DNA of 64,000 nucleotides from Enterobacter cloacae. Lineage in GTDB: Bacteria > Pseudomonadota > Gammaproteobacteria > Enterobacterales > Enterobacteriaceae. Positions 55,693-64,000 of this stretch are shown piece after piece (position 1 is the first letter of the stretch; each line of letters begins with the position of its first letter). Location: assembly GCA_014169315.1 (NCBI GenBank), contig AP022133.1, positions 2,914,001-2,978,000 of the forward strand. Reading direction: 5' to 3'. Made by a program: the position numbers and the translations under genes. The notes under the pieces are model-generated. The model worked only from the letters and a program-made list of their open reading frames with translations, did no database searches and was not told where the DNA came from.

Positions 55693-58600
55693 GTGAAGTT
55701 TTTCGCCCTCTTCATTTACCGACCGGTGGCGACGATTTTAATTTCGCTCGCCATCACCCTGTGCGGCGTGCTGGGCTTCCGGCTGCTGCCGGTGGCTCCG
55801 TTGCCGCAGGTGGATTTCCCGGTGATCATGGTCAGCGCTTCGCTGCCTGGCGCATCCCCGGAAACCATGGCATCGTCCGTCGCCACGCCGCTGGAGCGCT
55901 CGCTCGGGCGGATTGCGGGGGTCAACGAAATGACCTCCAGCAGTTCGCTTGGCAGCACGCGTATTATTCTGGAGTTTAGCTTTGACCGCGATATAAACGG
56001 AGCCGCGCGTGACGTGCAGGCGGCTATCAACGCCGCGCAAAGCCTGCTGCCGAGCGGGATGCCGAGCCGCCCGACCTACCGCAAAGCCAACCCGTCCGAT
56101 GCGCCGATTATGATCCTGACGCTCACTTCGGAGACTTACTCTCAGGGACAACTGTACGATTTCGCCTCCACACAGCTGGCGCAGACCCTTTCGCAGATTG
56201 ACGGTGTGGGCGATGTGAGCGTTGGCGGTAGCTCCCTGCCCGCCGTGCGCGTGGGTTTAAACCCACAGGCGCTGTTTAACCAGGGGGTGTCGCTGGACGA
56301 GGTGCGCACCGCCATCAGCAATGCCAACGTGCGTAAGCCACAAGGGGCAATTGAGGACAGCGGCCATCGCTGGCAGATCCAGACCAACGACGCGCTGAAA
56401 ACCGCCGCTGAATACCAGCCGCTGATTATTCACTACAACAACGGCGCGGCGGTACGCTTAAGCGATGTCGCCAGCGTCACCGACTCGGTACAGGATGTCC
56501 GCAACGCGGGGATGACCAACGCCAAACCGGCGATCCTGCTGATGATCCGCAAGCTGCCGGAAGCCAATATTATCCAGACGGTGAACAGCATCCGCGCGCG
56601 ATTGCCGGAGCTACAGGAGACTATCCCGGCTGCAATTGACCTGCAGATTGCCCAGGATCGCTCTCCGACCATTCGCGCCTCGCTCGAAGAGGTAGAACAG
56701 ACGCTGGTGATCTCCGTCGGGCTGGTTATCCTGGTGGTCTTTTTGTTTCTGCGCTCCGGGCGCGCAACGCTCATTCCCGCCGTAGCAGTGCCGGTCTCGC
56801 TGATTGGGACATTTGCCGCCATGTATCTGTGCGGCTTTAGCCTCAACAACCTGTCGCTGATGGCCCTGACCATCGCCACCGGGTTTGTGGTGGATGATGC
56901 CATTGTGGTACTGGAGAACATCTCCCGTCATCTGGAAGCCGGCGTGAAACCGCTTCAGGCTGCGCTTCAGGGCACGCGCGAAGTGGGCTTTACGGTGCTT
57001 TCAATGAGTTTGTCGCTGGTGGCGGTGTTCCTGCCGCTGCTGCTGATGGGCGGGCTTCCCGGCCGCCTGCTGCGCGAGTTTGCGGTGACGCTCTCCGTCG
57101 CCATCGGTATTTCGCTGGCTGTCTCGCTCACGCTCACGCCGATGATGTGCGGCTGGATGCTCAGGCGCAGCAAACCGCGTTCGCAGCCGCGTCGCAAGGG
57201 GTTTGGTCGTGTCCTGATGGCCATGCAGGGAGGCTACGGTAAATCACTGAAGTGGGTACTGAACCATACGCGGCTTGTCGGGTTAGCGCTTATCGCCACG
57301 ATCGGGCTTAATGTCTGGATGTATATTACCATCCCGAAAACCCTCTTCCCGGAGCAAGATACCGGCGTGTTGATGGGCGGTATTCAGGCTGACCAGAGCA
57401 TTTCGTTCCAGGCAATGCGCGGTAAACTGCAGGACTTTATGAAAATCATCCGCGAGGACAAGGCGGTGGATAACGTCACCGGTTTTACCGGCGGCTCCCG
57501 CGTCAACAGCGGGATGATGTTTATCACCCTTAAACCGCGTGATGTCCGCAATGAAACCGCACAACAGGTGATTGACCGCCTGCGAGTGAAGCTTGCCAAA
57601 GAGCCCGGGGCAAACCTGTTTTTGATGGCCGTTCAGGATATCCGCGTGGGCGGGCGTCAGGCCAATGCCAGCTACCAGTACACCCTGCTTTCTGACGACC
57701 TGGCCGCCCTGCGCGAGTGGGAGCCGAAGATCCGCAAAGCGCTGGCCGCACTGCCACAGCTGGCGGACGTGAATTCCGATCAACAGGACAACGGTTCTGA
57801 GATGGATCTGACCTACGATCGCGACACTATGTCGCGTCTGGGGATTAATGTTGAAGCGGTCAACAGCCTGCTGAACAACGCCTTTGGTCAGCGCGAAATC
57901 TCGACCATCTACCGGCCGATGAACCAGTACAAAGTGGTGATGGAGGTTGACCCACGCTACACCCAGGATATCAGCGCGCTGGATAAAATGTACATCATCA
58001 ACAGCGACGGCAAACCCATCCCGCTCTCCTGGTTTGCCAGCTGGCGGCCTGCGAACGCGCCGCTGTCGGTTAACCATCAGGGGCTTTCGGCTGCGTCGAC
58101 CATCTCCTTTAACCTGCCAACCGGCTCGTCGCTTTCCGAGGCCAGCGATGCTATCAACCGCGCCATGACCCAGCTTGGCGTACCGTCCACCGTACGCGGC
58201 AGTTTTGCCGGCACCGCGCAGGTGTTCCAGCAGACGATGAACTCGCAGGTCATTTTGATTCTGGCGGCCATTGCGACGGTCTATATTGTGCTTGGCGTGC
58301 TGTATGAAAGCTACGTCCATCCGCTGACCATCCTCTCAACCCTGCCATCAGCGGGCGTCGGGGCGTTGCTGGCGCTGGAATTGTTTGGTGCTCCATTCAG
58401 CCTGATAGCATTAATCGGGATCATGCTATTAATAGGCATTGTGAAGAAAAACGCCATCATGATGGTCGACTTTGCGCTGGATGCCCAACGTCACGGCAAT
58501 CTTCCTCCGGAAGAGGCGATATTCCAGGCCTGCCTGCTGCGTTTTCGTCCGATCATGATGACCACGCTGGCGGCACTGTTTGGTGCGCTACCGCTGGTGA

Positions 58601-58770
58601 TATCCGGTGGCGACGGCTCAGAGCTGCGCCAGCCGCTGGGTATTACAATTGTCGGCGGGCTGGTGATGAGCCAGCTGCTGACGCTCTACACCACGCCGGT
58701 GGTCTATCTCTTTTTCGACCGCCTGCGAATGCGTTTTTCGCGTAAAAACAGAACCACGGTGACCGAGTAA
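55693..58770 (+). CDS. mdtC: MdtC, RND efflux pump subunit
   Basis: The second RND subunit, 1025 residues as in E. coli, with the same 12-helix layout. It uses a GTG start at 55693, directly after the mdtB stop, with GAAGAGGAGG just upstream inside mdtB. It has [19 protein letters not shown] in TM4 and [16 protein letters not shown] later. MdtB and MdtC are paralogues and differ in role within the pump; the internal similarity is duplication, not an assembly fault. Confidence 0.96.
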   Translation: MKFFALFIYRPVATILISLAITLCGVLGFRLLPVAPLPQVDFPVIMVSASLPGASPETMASSVATPLERSLGRIAGVNEMTSSSSLGSTRIILEFSFDRDINGAARDVQAAINAAQSLLPSGMPSRPTYRKANPSDAPIMILTLTSETYSQGQLYDFASTQLAQTLSQIDGVGDVSVGGSSLPAVRVGLNPQALFNQGVSLDEVRTAISNANVRKPQGAIEDSGHRWQIQTNDALKTAAEYQPLIIHYNNGAAVRLSDVASVTDSVQDVRNAGMTNAKPAILLMIRKLPEANIIQTVNSIRARLPELQETIPAAIDLQIAQDRSPTIRASLEEVEQTLVISVGLVILVVFLFLRSGRATLIPAVAVPVSLIGTFAAMYLCGFSLNNLSLMALTIATGFVVDDAIVVLENISRHLEAGVKPLQAALQGTREVGFTVLSMSLSLVAVFLPLLLMGGLPGRLLREFAVTLSVAIGISLAVSLTLTPMMCGWMLRRSKPRSQPRRKGFGRVLMAMQGGYGKSLKWVLNHTRLVGLALIATIGLNVWMYITIPKTLFPEQDTGVLMGGIQADQSISFQAMRGKLQDFMKIIREDKAVDNVTGFTGGSRVNSGMMFITLKPRDVRNETAQQVIDRLRVKLAKEPGANLFLMAVQDIRVGGRQANASYQYTLLSDDLAALREWEPKIRKALAALPQLADVNSDQQDNGSEMDLTYDRDTMSRLGINVEAVNSLLNNAFGQREISTIYRPMNQYKVVMEVDPRYTQDISALDKMYIINSDGKPIPLSWFASWRPANAPLSVNHQGLSAASTISFNLPTGSSLSEASDAINRAMTQLGVPSTVRGSFAGTAQVFQQTMNSQVILILAAIATVYIVLGVLYESYVHPLTILSTLPSAGVGALLALELFGAPFSLIALIGIMLLIGIVKKNAIMMVDFALDAQRHGNLPPEEAIFQACLLRFRPIMMTTLAALFGALPLVISGGDGSELRQPLGITIVGGLVMSQLLTLYTTPVVYLFFDRLRMRFSRKNRTTVTE

Positions 58771-60186
58771 ATGACCGACCTCCCCGCGAATGTTCGCTGG
58801 CAATTATGGATTGTCGCCTTCGGCTTCTTTATGCAGTCGCTGGATACGACCATCGTCAACACCGCCCTCCCCTCGATGGCCAAAAGTCTCGGGGAGAGCC
58901 CGCTGCACATGCATATGGTGATTGTCTCCTACGTACTGACAGTCGCCGTGATGCTGCCTGCCAGCGGCTGGCTGGCGGATAAAGTGGGGGTAAGGAATAT
59001 CTTTTTCACCGCCATTGTGCTGTTTACCGTCGGTTCGCTGTTTTGCGCGCAGGCCAACACCCTCGACCAACTGGTGATGGCACGTGTGCTGCAAGGGTTT
59101 GGCGGCGCGATGATGGTACCCGTCGGGCGGCTGACGGTAATGAAAATTGTGCCGCGCGAGCAGTATATGTCGGCGATGACCTTTGTGACCTTACCTGGAC
59201 AGATTGGCCCGCTGCTCGGCCCCGCGCTGGGCGGGCTTCTGGTGGAATACGCCTCCTGGCACTGGATCTTCTTAATTAACCTGCCCGTGGGTATCGTCGG
59301 TGCTGTCGCAACCCTGATGCTGATGCCTAACTACACCATGCAGACGCGGCGCTTTGACTTCTTTGGTTTCATGCTGCTGGCATCCGGGATGGCCATGCTC
59401 ACGCTGGCGCTCGACGGGCAAAAAGGGCTGGGGATTTCATCCCTGACGCTGGGCATTCTGGTCACCCTCGGTATCACGGCAATACTGGGGTATCTGTGGC
59501 ATGCCAGAGGCAACGCTAAAGCGCTGTTCAGCCTGTCGCTGTTTAAAAACACCACCTACCGTCTGGGCCTGCTCGGCAGCTTTGCCGGACGAGCCGGTAG
59601 CGGCATGCTGCCGTTTATGACGCCGGTATTTCTGCAGATTGGGATGGGGTTCTCACCGTTCCATGCAGGCTTAATGATGATCCCAATGGTGCTTGGCAGT
59701 ATGGGGACGAAGCGCATTGTGGTGCAGGTGGTGAACCGCTTTGGTTATCGTCATGTGCTGGTAGTCGCCACGCTGGCACTGGCGCTGGTCATCCTGCTGT
59801 TTATGGCCGTGGCGCTGATGGGCTGGTACTACGCCCTGCCGCTGGTGTTGTTCTGCCAGGGGGTTATCAACGCCATGCGCTTCTCATCAATGAATACCCT
59901 GACGCTGAAAGACCTGCCGGATGAGCAGGCGAGCAGCGGCAACAGCCTGCTGTCGATGGTGATGCAGCTTTCCATGAGCGTAGGGGTCACCATCGCGGGC
60001 CTGTTGCTCGGCATGTATGGGCAGCACCATCTCAGCGTTGACACCCCGGTCGCTCACCAGGTGTTTTTATATACCTATCTCAGCATGGCGGTGATTATTG
60101 CCCTGCCCGCATTCATCTTCGCCAGGGTGCCGGATGATACCAGTAAAAACGCCGTGATCCGGCGTGGCAAAAGGAGTGAACCATGA
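58771..60186 (+). CDS. mdtD: MdtD, MFS transporter of the DHA2 family
   Basis: A 471-residue major facilitator protein with about 14 hydrophobic helices. The signature [14 protein letters not shown] lies in the loop after TM2, and motif C-like [14 protein letters not shown] follows. It is not needed for the MdtABC drug resistance phenotype in E. coli and has been linked to citrate/iron-citrate export there. It begins at the mdtC stop and overlaps baeS by four bases. Confidence 0.94.
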   Translation: MTDLPANVRWQLWIVAFGFFMQSLDTTIVNTALPSMAKSLGESPLHMHMVIVSYVLTVAVMLPASGWLADKVGVRNIFFTAIVLFTVGSLFCAQANTLDQLVMARVLQGFGGAMMVPVGRLTVMKIVPREQYMSAMTFVTLPGQIGPLLGPALGGLLVEYASWHWIFLINLPVGIVGAVATLMLMPNYTMQTRRFDFFGFMLLASGMAMLTLALDGQKGLGISSLTLGILVTLGITAILGYLWHARGNAKALFSLSLFKNTTYRLGLLGSFAGRAGSGMLPFMTPVFLQIGMGFSPFHAGLMMIPMVLGSMGTKRIVVQVVNRFGYRHVLVVATLALALVILLFMAVALMGWYYALPLVLFCQGVINAMRFSSMNTLTLKDLPDEQASSGNSLLSMVMQLSMSVGVTIAGLLLGMYGQHHLSVDTPVAHQVFLYTYLSMAVIIALPAFIFARVPDDTSKNAVIRRGKRSEP

Positions 60187-61586
60187 AATTCTGGCGTCCT
60201 GGCATTACCGGTAAACTCTTTGTCGCAATATTTGCCACCTGCATCGTCCTGCTGATCACCATGCACTGGGCGGTACGTCTCAGCTTTGAGCGCGGGTTTA
60301 TTGATTACATCAAACACGGTAACGAGCAACGCCTGCAGGGGTTGAGCGATGCGCTGGCCGAGCAGTATACCCTGCACGGAAACTGGCGTTTTTTACGCAA
60401 TAACGACCGCTTTGTGTTCCAGATCCTGCGCTCGCTTGAGCATGATACCAACGACGATCGTCCCGGCCCCGGCATGCCGCCGCACGGATGGCGCACGCAG
60501 TTCTGGGTGATCGACCAGGATATGCACGTTCTGGTTGGCCCGCGCGCGCCGGTTCCGCCGGACGGAACCCGGCGTGCCATCAAGGTGAATAATGAGGCCG
60601 TTGGCTGGGTTATTGCCTCCCCGGTCGAGCGCCTGACGCGCAACACCGATATCAACTTTGATCGCCAGCAGCGCCGTACCAGCTGGCTGATTGTCGCACT
60701 CGCCATACTGCTTGCCGCGCTCGCCACCTTCCCGCTGGCACGCGGCCTGCTCGCACCGGTTAAACGGCTGGTGGAAGGTACGCACAAGCTGGCCGCCGGG
60801 GATTTCACCACCCGCGTGGACACCCAAAGCCAGGACGAACTGGGTAAACTGGCGCAGGACTTCAACCAGCTCGCCAGCACGCTGGAGAAAAACCAGCAGA
60901 TGCGACGCGATTTTATGGCCGATATTTCGCACGAGCTGCGCACCCCGCTGGCAGTACTGCGTGGCGAACTGGAAGCCATTCAGGACGGTGTGCGTCAGTT
61001 CACCCCTGAATCCGTGGCCTCCTTACAGGCAGAAGTAGGCACGCTAACCAAACTGGTGGACGACCTGCATCAGCTCTCGATGTCGGACGAAGGGGCGCTG
61101 GCCTATCAGAAAGCTCCGGTGGACGTGATCAACATTCTGGAAGTTGCCAGCGGAGCCTTCCGCGAGCGCTTTGCCAGCCGCAACCTGAAAATCCATCTCT
61201 CCCTGCCGGACAGCGCCGTGGTGTTTGGTGACAGGGATCGCCTGATGCAGTTGTTCAATAATCTGCTGGAAAACAGCCTGCGCTACACTGACAGCGGCGG
61301 CGGGCTACATATCTCCGGTAAGCAGGAAAACGGGCGTTTTGCCCTCACCTTTGCGGACTCCGCCCCTGGCGTGCAGGACGCACAACTGGAAAGATTGTTT
61401 GAGCGTTTTTATCGCACCGAAGGCTCCCGCAACCGCGCCAGCGGCGGCTCCGGCCTGGGGCTGGCGATTTGCGTCAACATCGTCGAAGCGCACAACGGCA
61501 CGCTGCGTGCCGCCCATTCGCCTTTTGGCGGGGTTAGCATTACAGTAGAGTTACCTCTGGAACGGGATTTATCGAGAGAAGCATGA
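60183..61586 (+). CDS. baeS: BaeS, envelope-stress sensor histidine kinase
   Basis: An inner-membrane sensor kinase, 467 residues. A first membrane helix near 10-30 is followed by a periplasmic domain (about 35-165), a second helix, then HAMP ([14 protein letters not shown]...), the dimerisation/phosphoacceptor domain with His250 in [13 protein letters not shown], and the ATPase with N, G1 and G2 boxes ([20 protein letters not shown]). It responds to envelope-damaging agents such as indole, flavonoids and metals. It overlaps both mdtD and baeR by four bases. Confidence 0.96.
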   Translation: MKFWRPGITGKLFVAIFATCIVLLITMHWAVRLSFERGFIDYIKHGNEQRLQGLSDALAEQYTLHGNWRFLRNNDRFVFQILRSLEHDTNDDRPGPGMPPHGWRTQFWVIDQDMHVLVGPRAPVPPDGTRRAIKVNNEAVGWVIASPVERLTRNTDINFDRQQRRTSWLIVALAILLAALATFPLARGLLAPVKRLVEGTHKLAAGDFTTRVDTQSQDELGKLAQDFNQLASTLEKNQQMRRDFMADISHELRTPLAVLRGELEAIQDGVRQFTPESVASLQAEVGTLTKLVDDLHQLSMSDEGALAYQKAPVDVINILEVASGAFRERFASRNLKIHLSLPDSAVVFGDRDRLMQLFNNLLENSLRYTDSGGGLHISGKQENGRFALTFADSAPGVQDAQLERLFERFYRTEGSRNRASGGSGLGLAICVNIVEAHNGTLRAAHSPFGGVSITVELPLERDLSREA

Positions 61587-62305
61587 CCGAGTTACCGATT
61601 GACAAAAACACACCGCGCATTTTGATCGTGGAAGATGAGCCTAAGCTTGGGCAGCTGCTGATCGACTATTTACGCGCCGCAAGCTATGCCCCGTCGCTGA
61701 TCAGTCATGGCGATCAGGTGCTGCCATATGTACGCCAGACACCGCCGGATCTGATTCTGCTGGATCTGATGCTACCGGGCACAGACGGCCTGACCCTGTG
61801 CCGGGAAATTCGTCGCTTCTCCGACGTCCCCATCGTGATGGTGACCGCTAAAATCGAAGAGATTGACCGTCTGCTGGGGCTGGAAATTGGCGCAGATGAC
61901 TACATCTGCAAGCCGTATAGCCCGCGTGAGGTCGTCGCCCGCGTGAAGACCATCCTGCGCCGCTGCAAACCGCAGCGAGAACTGCAAACGCTGGACGCAG
62001 AAAGCCCGCTGATCGTCGACGAAGGTCGCTTCCAGGCGAGCTGGCGCAGTAAACTACTGGATCTCACTCCTGCCGAGTTCCGCCTGCTGAAAACCCTCTC
62101 CCACGAGCCGGGGAAAGTATTCTCCCGCGAACAGCTGCTGAACCACCTGTATGACGATTATCGCGTCGTCACCGACCGCACCATCGACAGCCATATCAAA
62201 AACCTGCGTCGCAAGCTGGAAGCTCTTGACCCCGATCAGTCATTTATTCGCGCGGTGTATGGCGTGGGATATCGGTGGGAAGCAGATGCGTGCAGGATTG
62301 TCTAA
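61583..62305 (+). CDS. baeR: BaeR, OmpR-family response regulator
   Basis: A 240-residue transcription factor, partner of BaeS and activator of mdtABCD-baeSR, acrD and spy in E. coli. The receiver domain has the phosphoacceptor Asp61 in [13 protein letters not shown] and the conserved Lys in [10 protein letters not shown]. The winged-helix domain (about 145-240) includes [17 protein letters not shown] and [14 protein letters not shown]. It is the last gene of the operon. Confidence 0.97.
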   Translation: MTELPIDKNTPRILIVEDEPKLGQLLIDYLRAASYAPSLISHGDQVLPYVRQTPPDLILLDLMLPGTDGLTLCREIRRFSDVPIVMVTAKIEEIDRLLGLEIGADDYICKPYSPREVVARVKTILRRCKPQRELQTLDAESPLIVDEGRFQASWRSKLLDLTPAEFRLLKTLSHEPGKVFSREQLLNHLYDDYRVVTDRTIDSHIKNLRRKLEALDPDQSFIRAVYGVGYRWEADACRIV

Positions 62306-62688
62306 CGTAGCCAGACGCGTTTAAGGATAAACCCTGAGTAAAAGCGGCAGTTGTTAGCTAAAAGAACAGACACTGCGCAGAGCACATTGCTGGAAAAAAA
62401 AACGCGGTTTGCTTTATAAAGCGTCTTGATTTTGTTGGAAAACTGGTGAGGGGTGCGCTCTGTCTTTTCATGGTGTTACCCTTCGCTGTTCCCCTGGATC
62501 CGACATATGGGCTTTACCATTACTGGCAATATCGCAAAACCGCCTGATAACAGGCACCGCTAAGCGACCAAAAGGTTTACCTCCCCGCTCCGCAGCGCTA
62601 CAATACCCGCCCTTAAAGTAGGGGATCATCCCCTTACCGCGACACCGTGTGTACGCGGATCTGACCTGTCATCAGAACGAGAACAAAC
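62306..62688. other. Intergenic region between baeR and trhP
   Basis: These 383 bases have no credible gene; the yegP gene found here in E. coli is absent. The first part contains an A run followed by GCGGTTTGCTTTATAAAGCG, not a clear terminator. The second part holds the trhP promoter (62576-62604), and a near-palindrome GTAGGGGATCATCCCCTTAC lies just after it, in the presumed leader. Confidence 0.6.
62576..62604 (+). promoter_or_regulatory. trhP promoter (sigma-70 type)
   Basis: TTTACC (62576-62581) and TACAAT (62599-62604) are 17 bases apart, about 85 bases before the trhP start codon. This is one of the best sigma-70 matches in the window. Confidence 0.7.
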
Positions 62689-64000
62689 ATGTTTAAACCG
62701 GAACTCCTTTCCCCGGCGGGAACGCTGCAAAATATGCGTTACGCTTTCGCTTATGGTGCCGACGCCGTTTACGCGGGCCAGCCGCGCTACTCGCTGCGCG
62801 TGCGCAACAACGAATTCAACCACGAGAACCTGCAGCTCGGCATCAATGAAGCGCATGAGCTGGGCAAAAAATTCTACGTCGTTGTTAACATTGCGCCGCA
62901 CAACGCCAAGCTGAAAACGTTCATCCGTGACCTGAAGCCGGTAGTGGATATGGGGCCGGACGCGCTGATCATGTCAGACCCGGGTTTAATCATGCTGGTG
63001 CGGGAGAACTTCCCGGAAATGGATATTCACCTCTCCGTGCAGGCCAACGCCGTAAACTGGGCGACGGTGAAATTCTGGAAGCAGATGGGGCTCACCCGCG
63101 TCATTCTGTCTCGCGAACTTTCCCTCGAAGAGATTGAAGAGATCCGCACCCAGGTGCCGGATATGGAAATCGAGATCTTCGTCCACGGTGCGCTGTGCAT
63201 GGCCTACTCTGGCCGCTGCCTGCTTTCTGGCTATATCAACAAGCGCGACCCGAACCAGGGAACCTGTACCAACGCCTGCCGCTGGGAATATAACGTCCAG
63301 GAAGGCAAAGAAGATGACATCGGTAATATCGTGCATAAACACGAACCGATCCCGGTCACTAACGTTGAGCCTACACTGGGCGTCGGCGCACCGACCGACA
63401 GCGTGTTTATGATTGAAGAAGCCAAACGTCCTGGCGAGTACATGACCGCCTTTGAAGACGAGCACGGCACCTACATCATGAACTCCAAAGACCTGCGCGC
63501 CATCGCACACGTTGAACGTCTGACCCAGATGGGCGTGCATTCGCTGAAAATCGAAGGCCGCACCAAGTCCTATTACTACTGCGCGCGTACTGCACAGGTG
63601 TACCGTAAAGCCATCGACGATGCTGCTGCCGGTAAACCATTCGATACCAGCCTGCTGGAAACGCTGGAAGGTCTGGCGCATCGCGGTTACACCGAAGGCT
63701 TCCTGCGTCGTCACACGCACGACGACTACCAGAACTACGAGCACGGCTATTCAGTTTCAGAGCGCCAGCAGTTTGTTGGTGATTTCACCGGCGAGCGCAA
63801 AGGCGCACTGGCCGCCGTCGCCGTGAAGAACAAGTTCACCAAAGGCGACAGCCTGGAGCTGATGACCCCGCAGGGCAACATGAACTTCACGCTGGAGCAT
63901 CTGGAAAACGGCAAAGGTGAAGCGATTACCGTTGCACCTGGCGATGGACATACCGTCTGGCTGCCGGTTCCGGAAGAAGTGGAGCTGAAATTTGCGCTGC
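62689..64000 (+). CDS. trhP: TrhP (YegQ), tRNA hydroxylation protein, U32 family (3' end missing)
   Basis: The frame is open from the ATG at 62689 to the window end: 437 complete codons of a protein of about 453. TrhP is required for prephenate-dependent 5-hydroxylation of uridine 34 in tRNA in E. coli. The start MFKPELLSPAGTLQNMRYAF and the U32 signature around EIFVHGALCMAYSGRCLLSG are present, with the Cys cluster continuing in GTCTNACRWEY that probably binds an iron-sulfur cluster. Only the last residues and stop are outside. Confidence 0.95.
   Translation, partial: MFKPELLSPAGTLQNMRYAFAYGADAVYAGQPRYSLRVRNNEFNHENLQLGINEAHELGKKFYVVVNIAPHNAKLKTFIRDLKPVVDMGPDALIMSDPGLIMLVRENFPEMDIHLSVQANAVNWATVKFWKQMGLTRVILSRELSLEEIEEIRTQVPDMEIEIFVHGALCMAYSGRCLLSGYINKRDPNQGTCTNACRWEYNVQEGKEDDIGNIVHKHEPIPVTNVEPTLGVGAPTDSVFMIEEAKRPGEYMTAFEDEHGTYIMNSKDLRAIAHVERLTQMGVHSLKIEGRTKSYYYCARTAQVYRKAIDDAAAGKPFDTSLLETLEGLAHRGYTEGFLRRHTHDDYQNYEHGYSVSERQQFVGDFTGERKGALAAVAVKNKFTKGDSLELMTPQGNMNFTLEHLENGKGEAITVAPGDGHTVWLPVPEEVELKFAL

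Noticed and set aside
57283..58320. Minus-strand open frame of 345 codons opposite mdtC
   Set aside because: Antisense shadow of a highly conserved coding gene; nothing in its protein sequence resembles a known family.
52570..58770. mdtB and mdtC as a possible assembly duplication
   Set aside because: The two RND proteins differ throughout and match the known MdtB and MdtC paralogues in length and order.
62512..62568. Short 18-codon frame starting ATGGGCTTTACC before trhP
   Set aside because: No ribosome-binding site and it ends before the trhP promoter; no support as a leader peptide.

Overview
The window is chromosomal DNA from a gammaproteobacterium of the order Enterobacterales. Gene order (yeeZ, hisLGDCBHAFI, wzzB, ugd, gnd, galF, the colanic acid wca/wza cluster, yegH, asmA, dcd, udk, dgcE, alkA, yegD, mdtABCD-baeSR, trhP) and very close protein similarity to E. 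coli place it near the Enterobacter cloacae complex, Leclercia or Lelliottia. That genus guess is inference from moderately high GC, presence of uge and gnu, and local gene losses relative to E. coli; no species marker is present. No rRNA, tRNA, CRISPR array, prophage or plasmid gene is visible.

Layout. 1-425: 5' end of yeeZ. 532-7847: complete histidine operon with promoter, seven-His leader peptide, attenuator, eight overlapping genes and a terminator. 7865-16765: the surface-polysaccharide junction (wzzB, uge, ugd, gnd, O-antigen locus, galF, gnu). 16948-39619: complete colanic acid cluster in the order wza-wzb-wzc-wcaABCDEF-gmd-fcl-gmm-wcaI-manC-manB-wcaJ-wzxC-wcaK-wcaL-wcaM, all on the minus strand, behind a long AT-rich leader with a JUMPStart/ops element. 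40312-49632: housekeeping genes (yegH, asmA, dcd, udk, dgcE, alkA). 49764-64000: yegD, the mdtABCD RND pump with baeSR, and trhP, which runs off the end.

The most informative part is the O-antigen locus. Between the JUMPStart element downstream of galF and the gnd gene, where an O-antigen cluster normally lies, there is only a complete 768-bp IS1 and the C-terminal half of one AT-rich glycosyltransferase gene. IS1 has no target duplication and its end forms the broken edge of that gene, so the cluster appears to have been removed by an IS1-mediated deletion. wzzB, which sets O-chain length, is separately broken by a frameshift in its first membrane segment. Together these predict a rough (O-antigen-negative) strain, while colanic acid, ugd, uge, gnd, galF and gnu are intact.

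A second unusual feature is an ERIC repeat at the 3' end of gmm inside the colanic acid operon. It is read in frame, adds about 35 codons to gmm and supplies the ribosome-binding site of wcaI. Several perfect or near-perfect palindromes of a CCCTCACCCTAACCCTCTCCC-type family lie between cps genes and may tune expression along the operon. I found no wholly new multigene system; the novelty here is in genome decay and repeat domestication.
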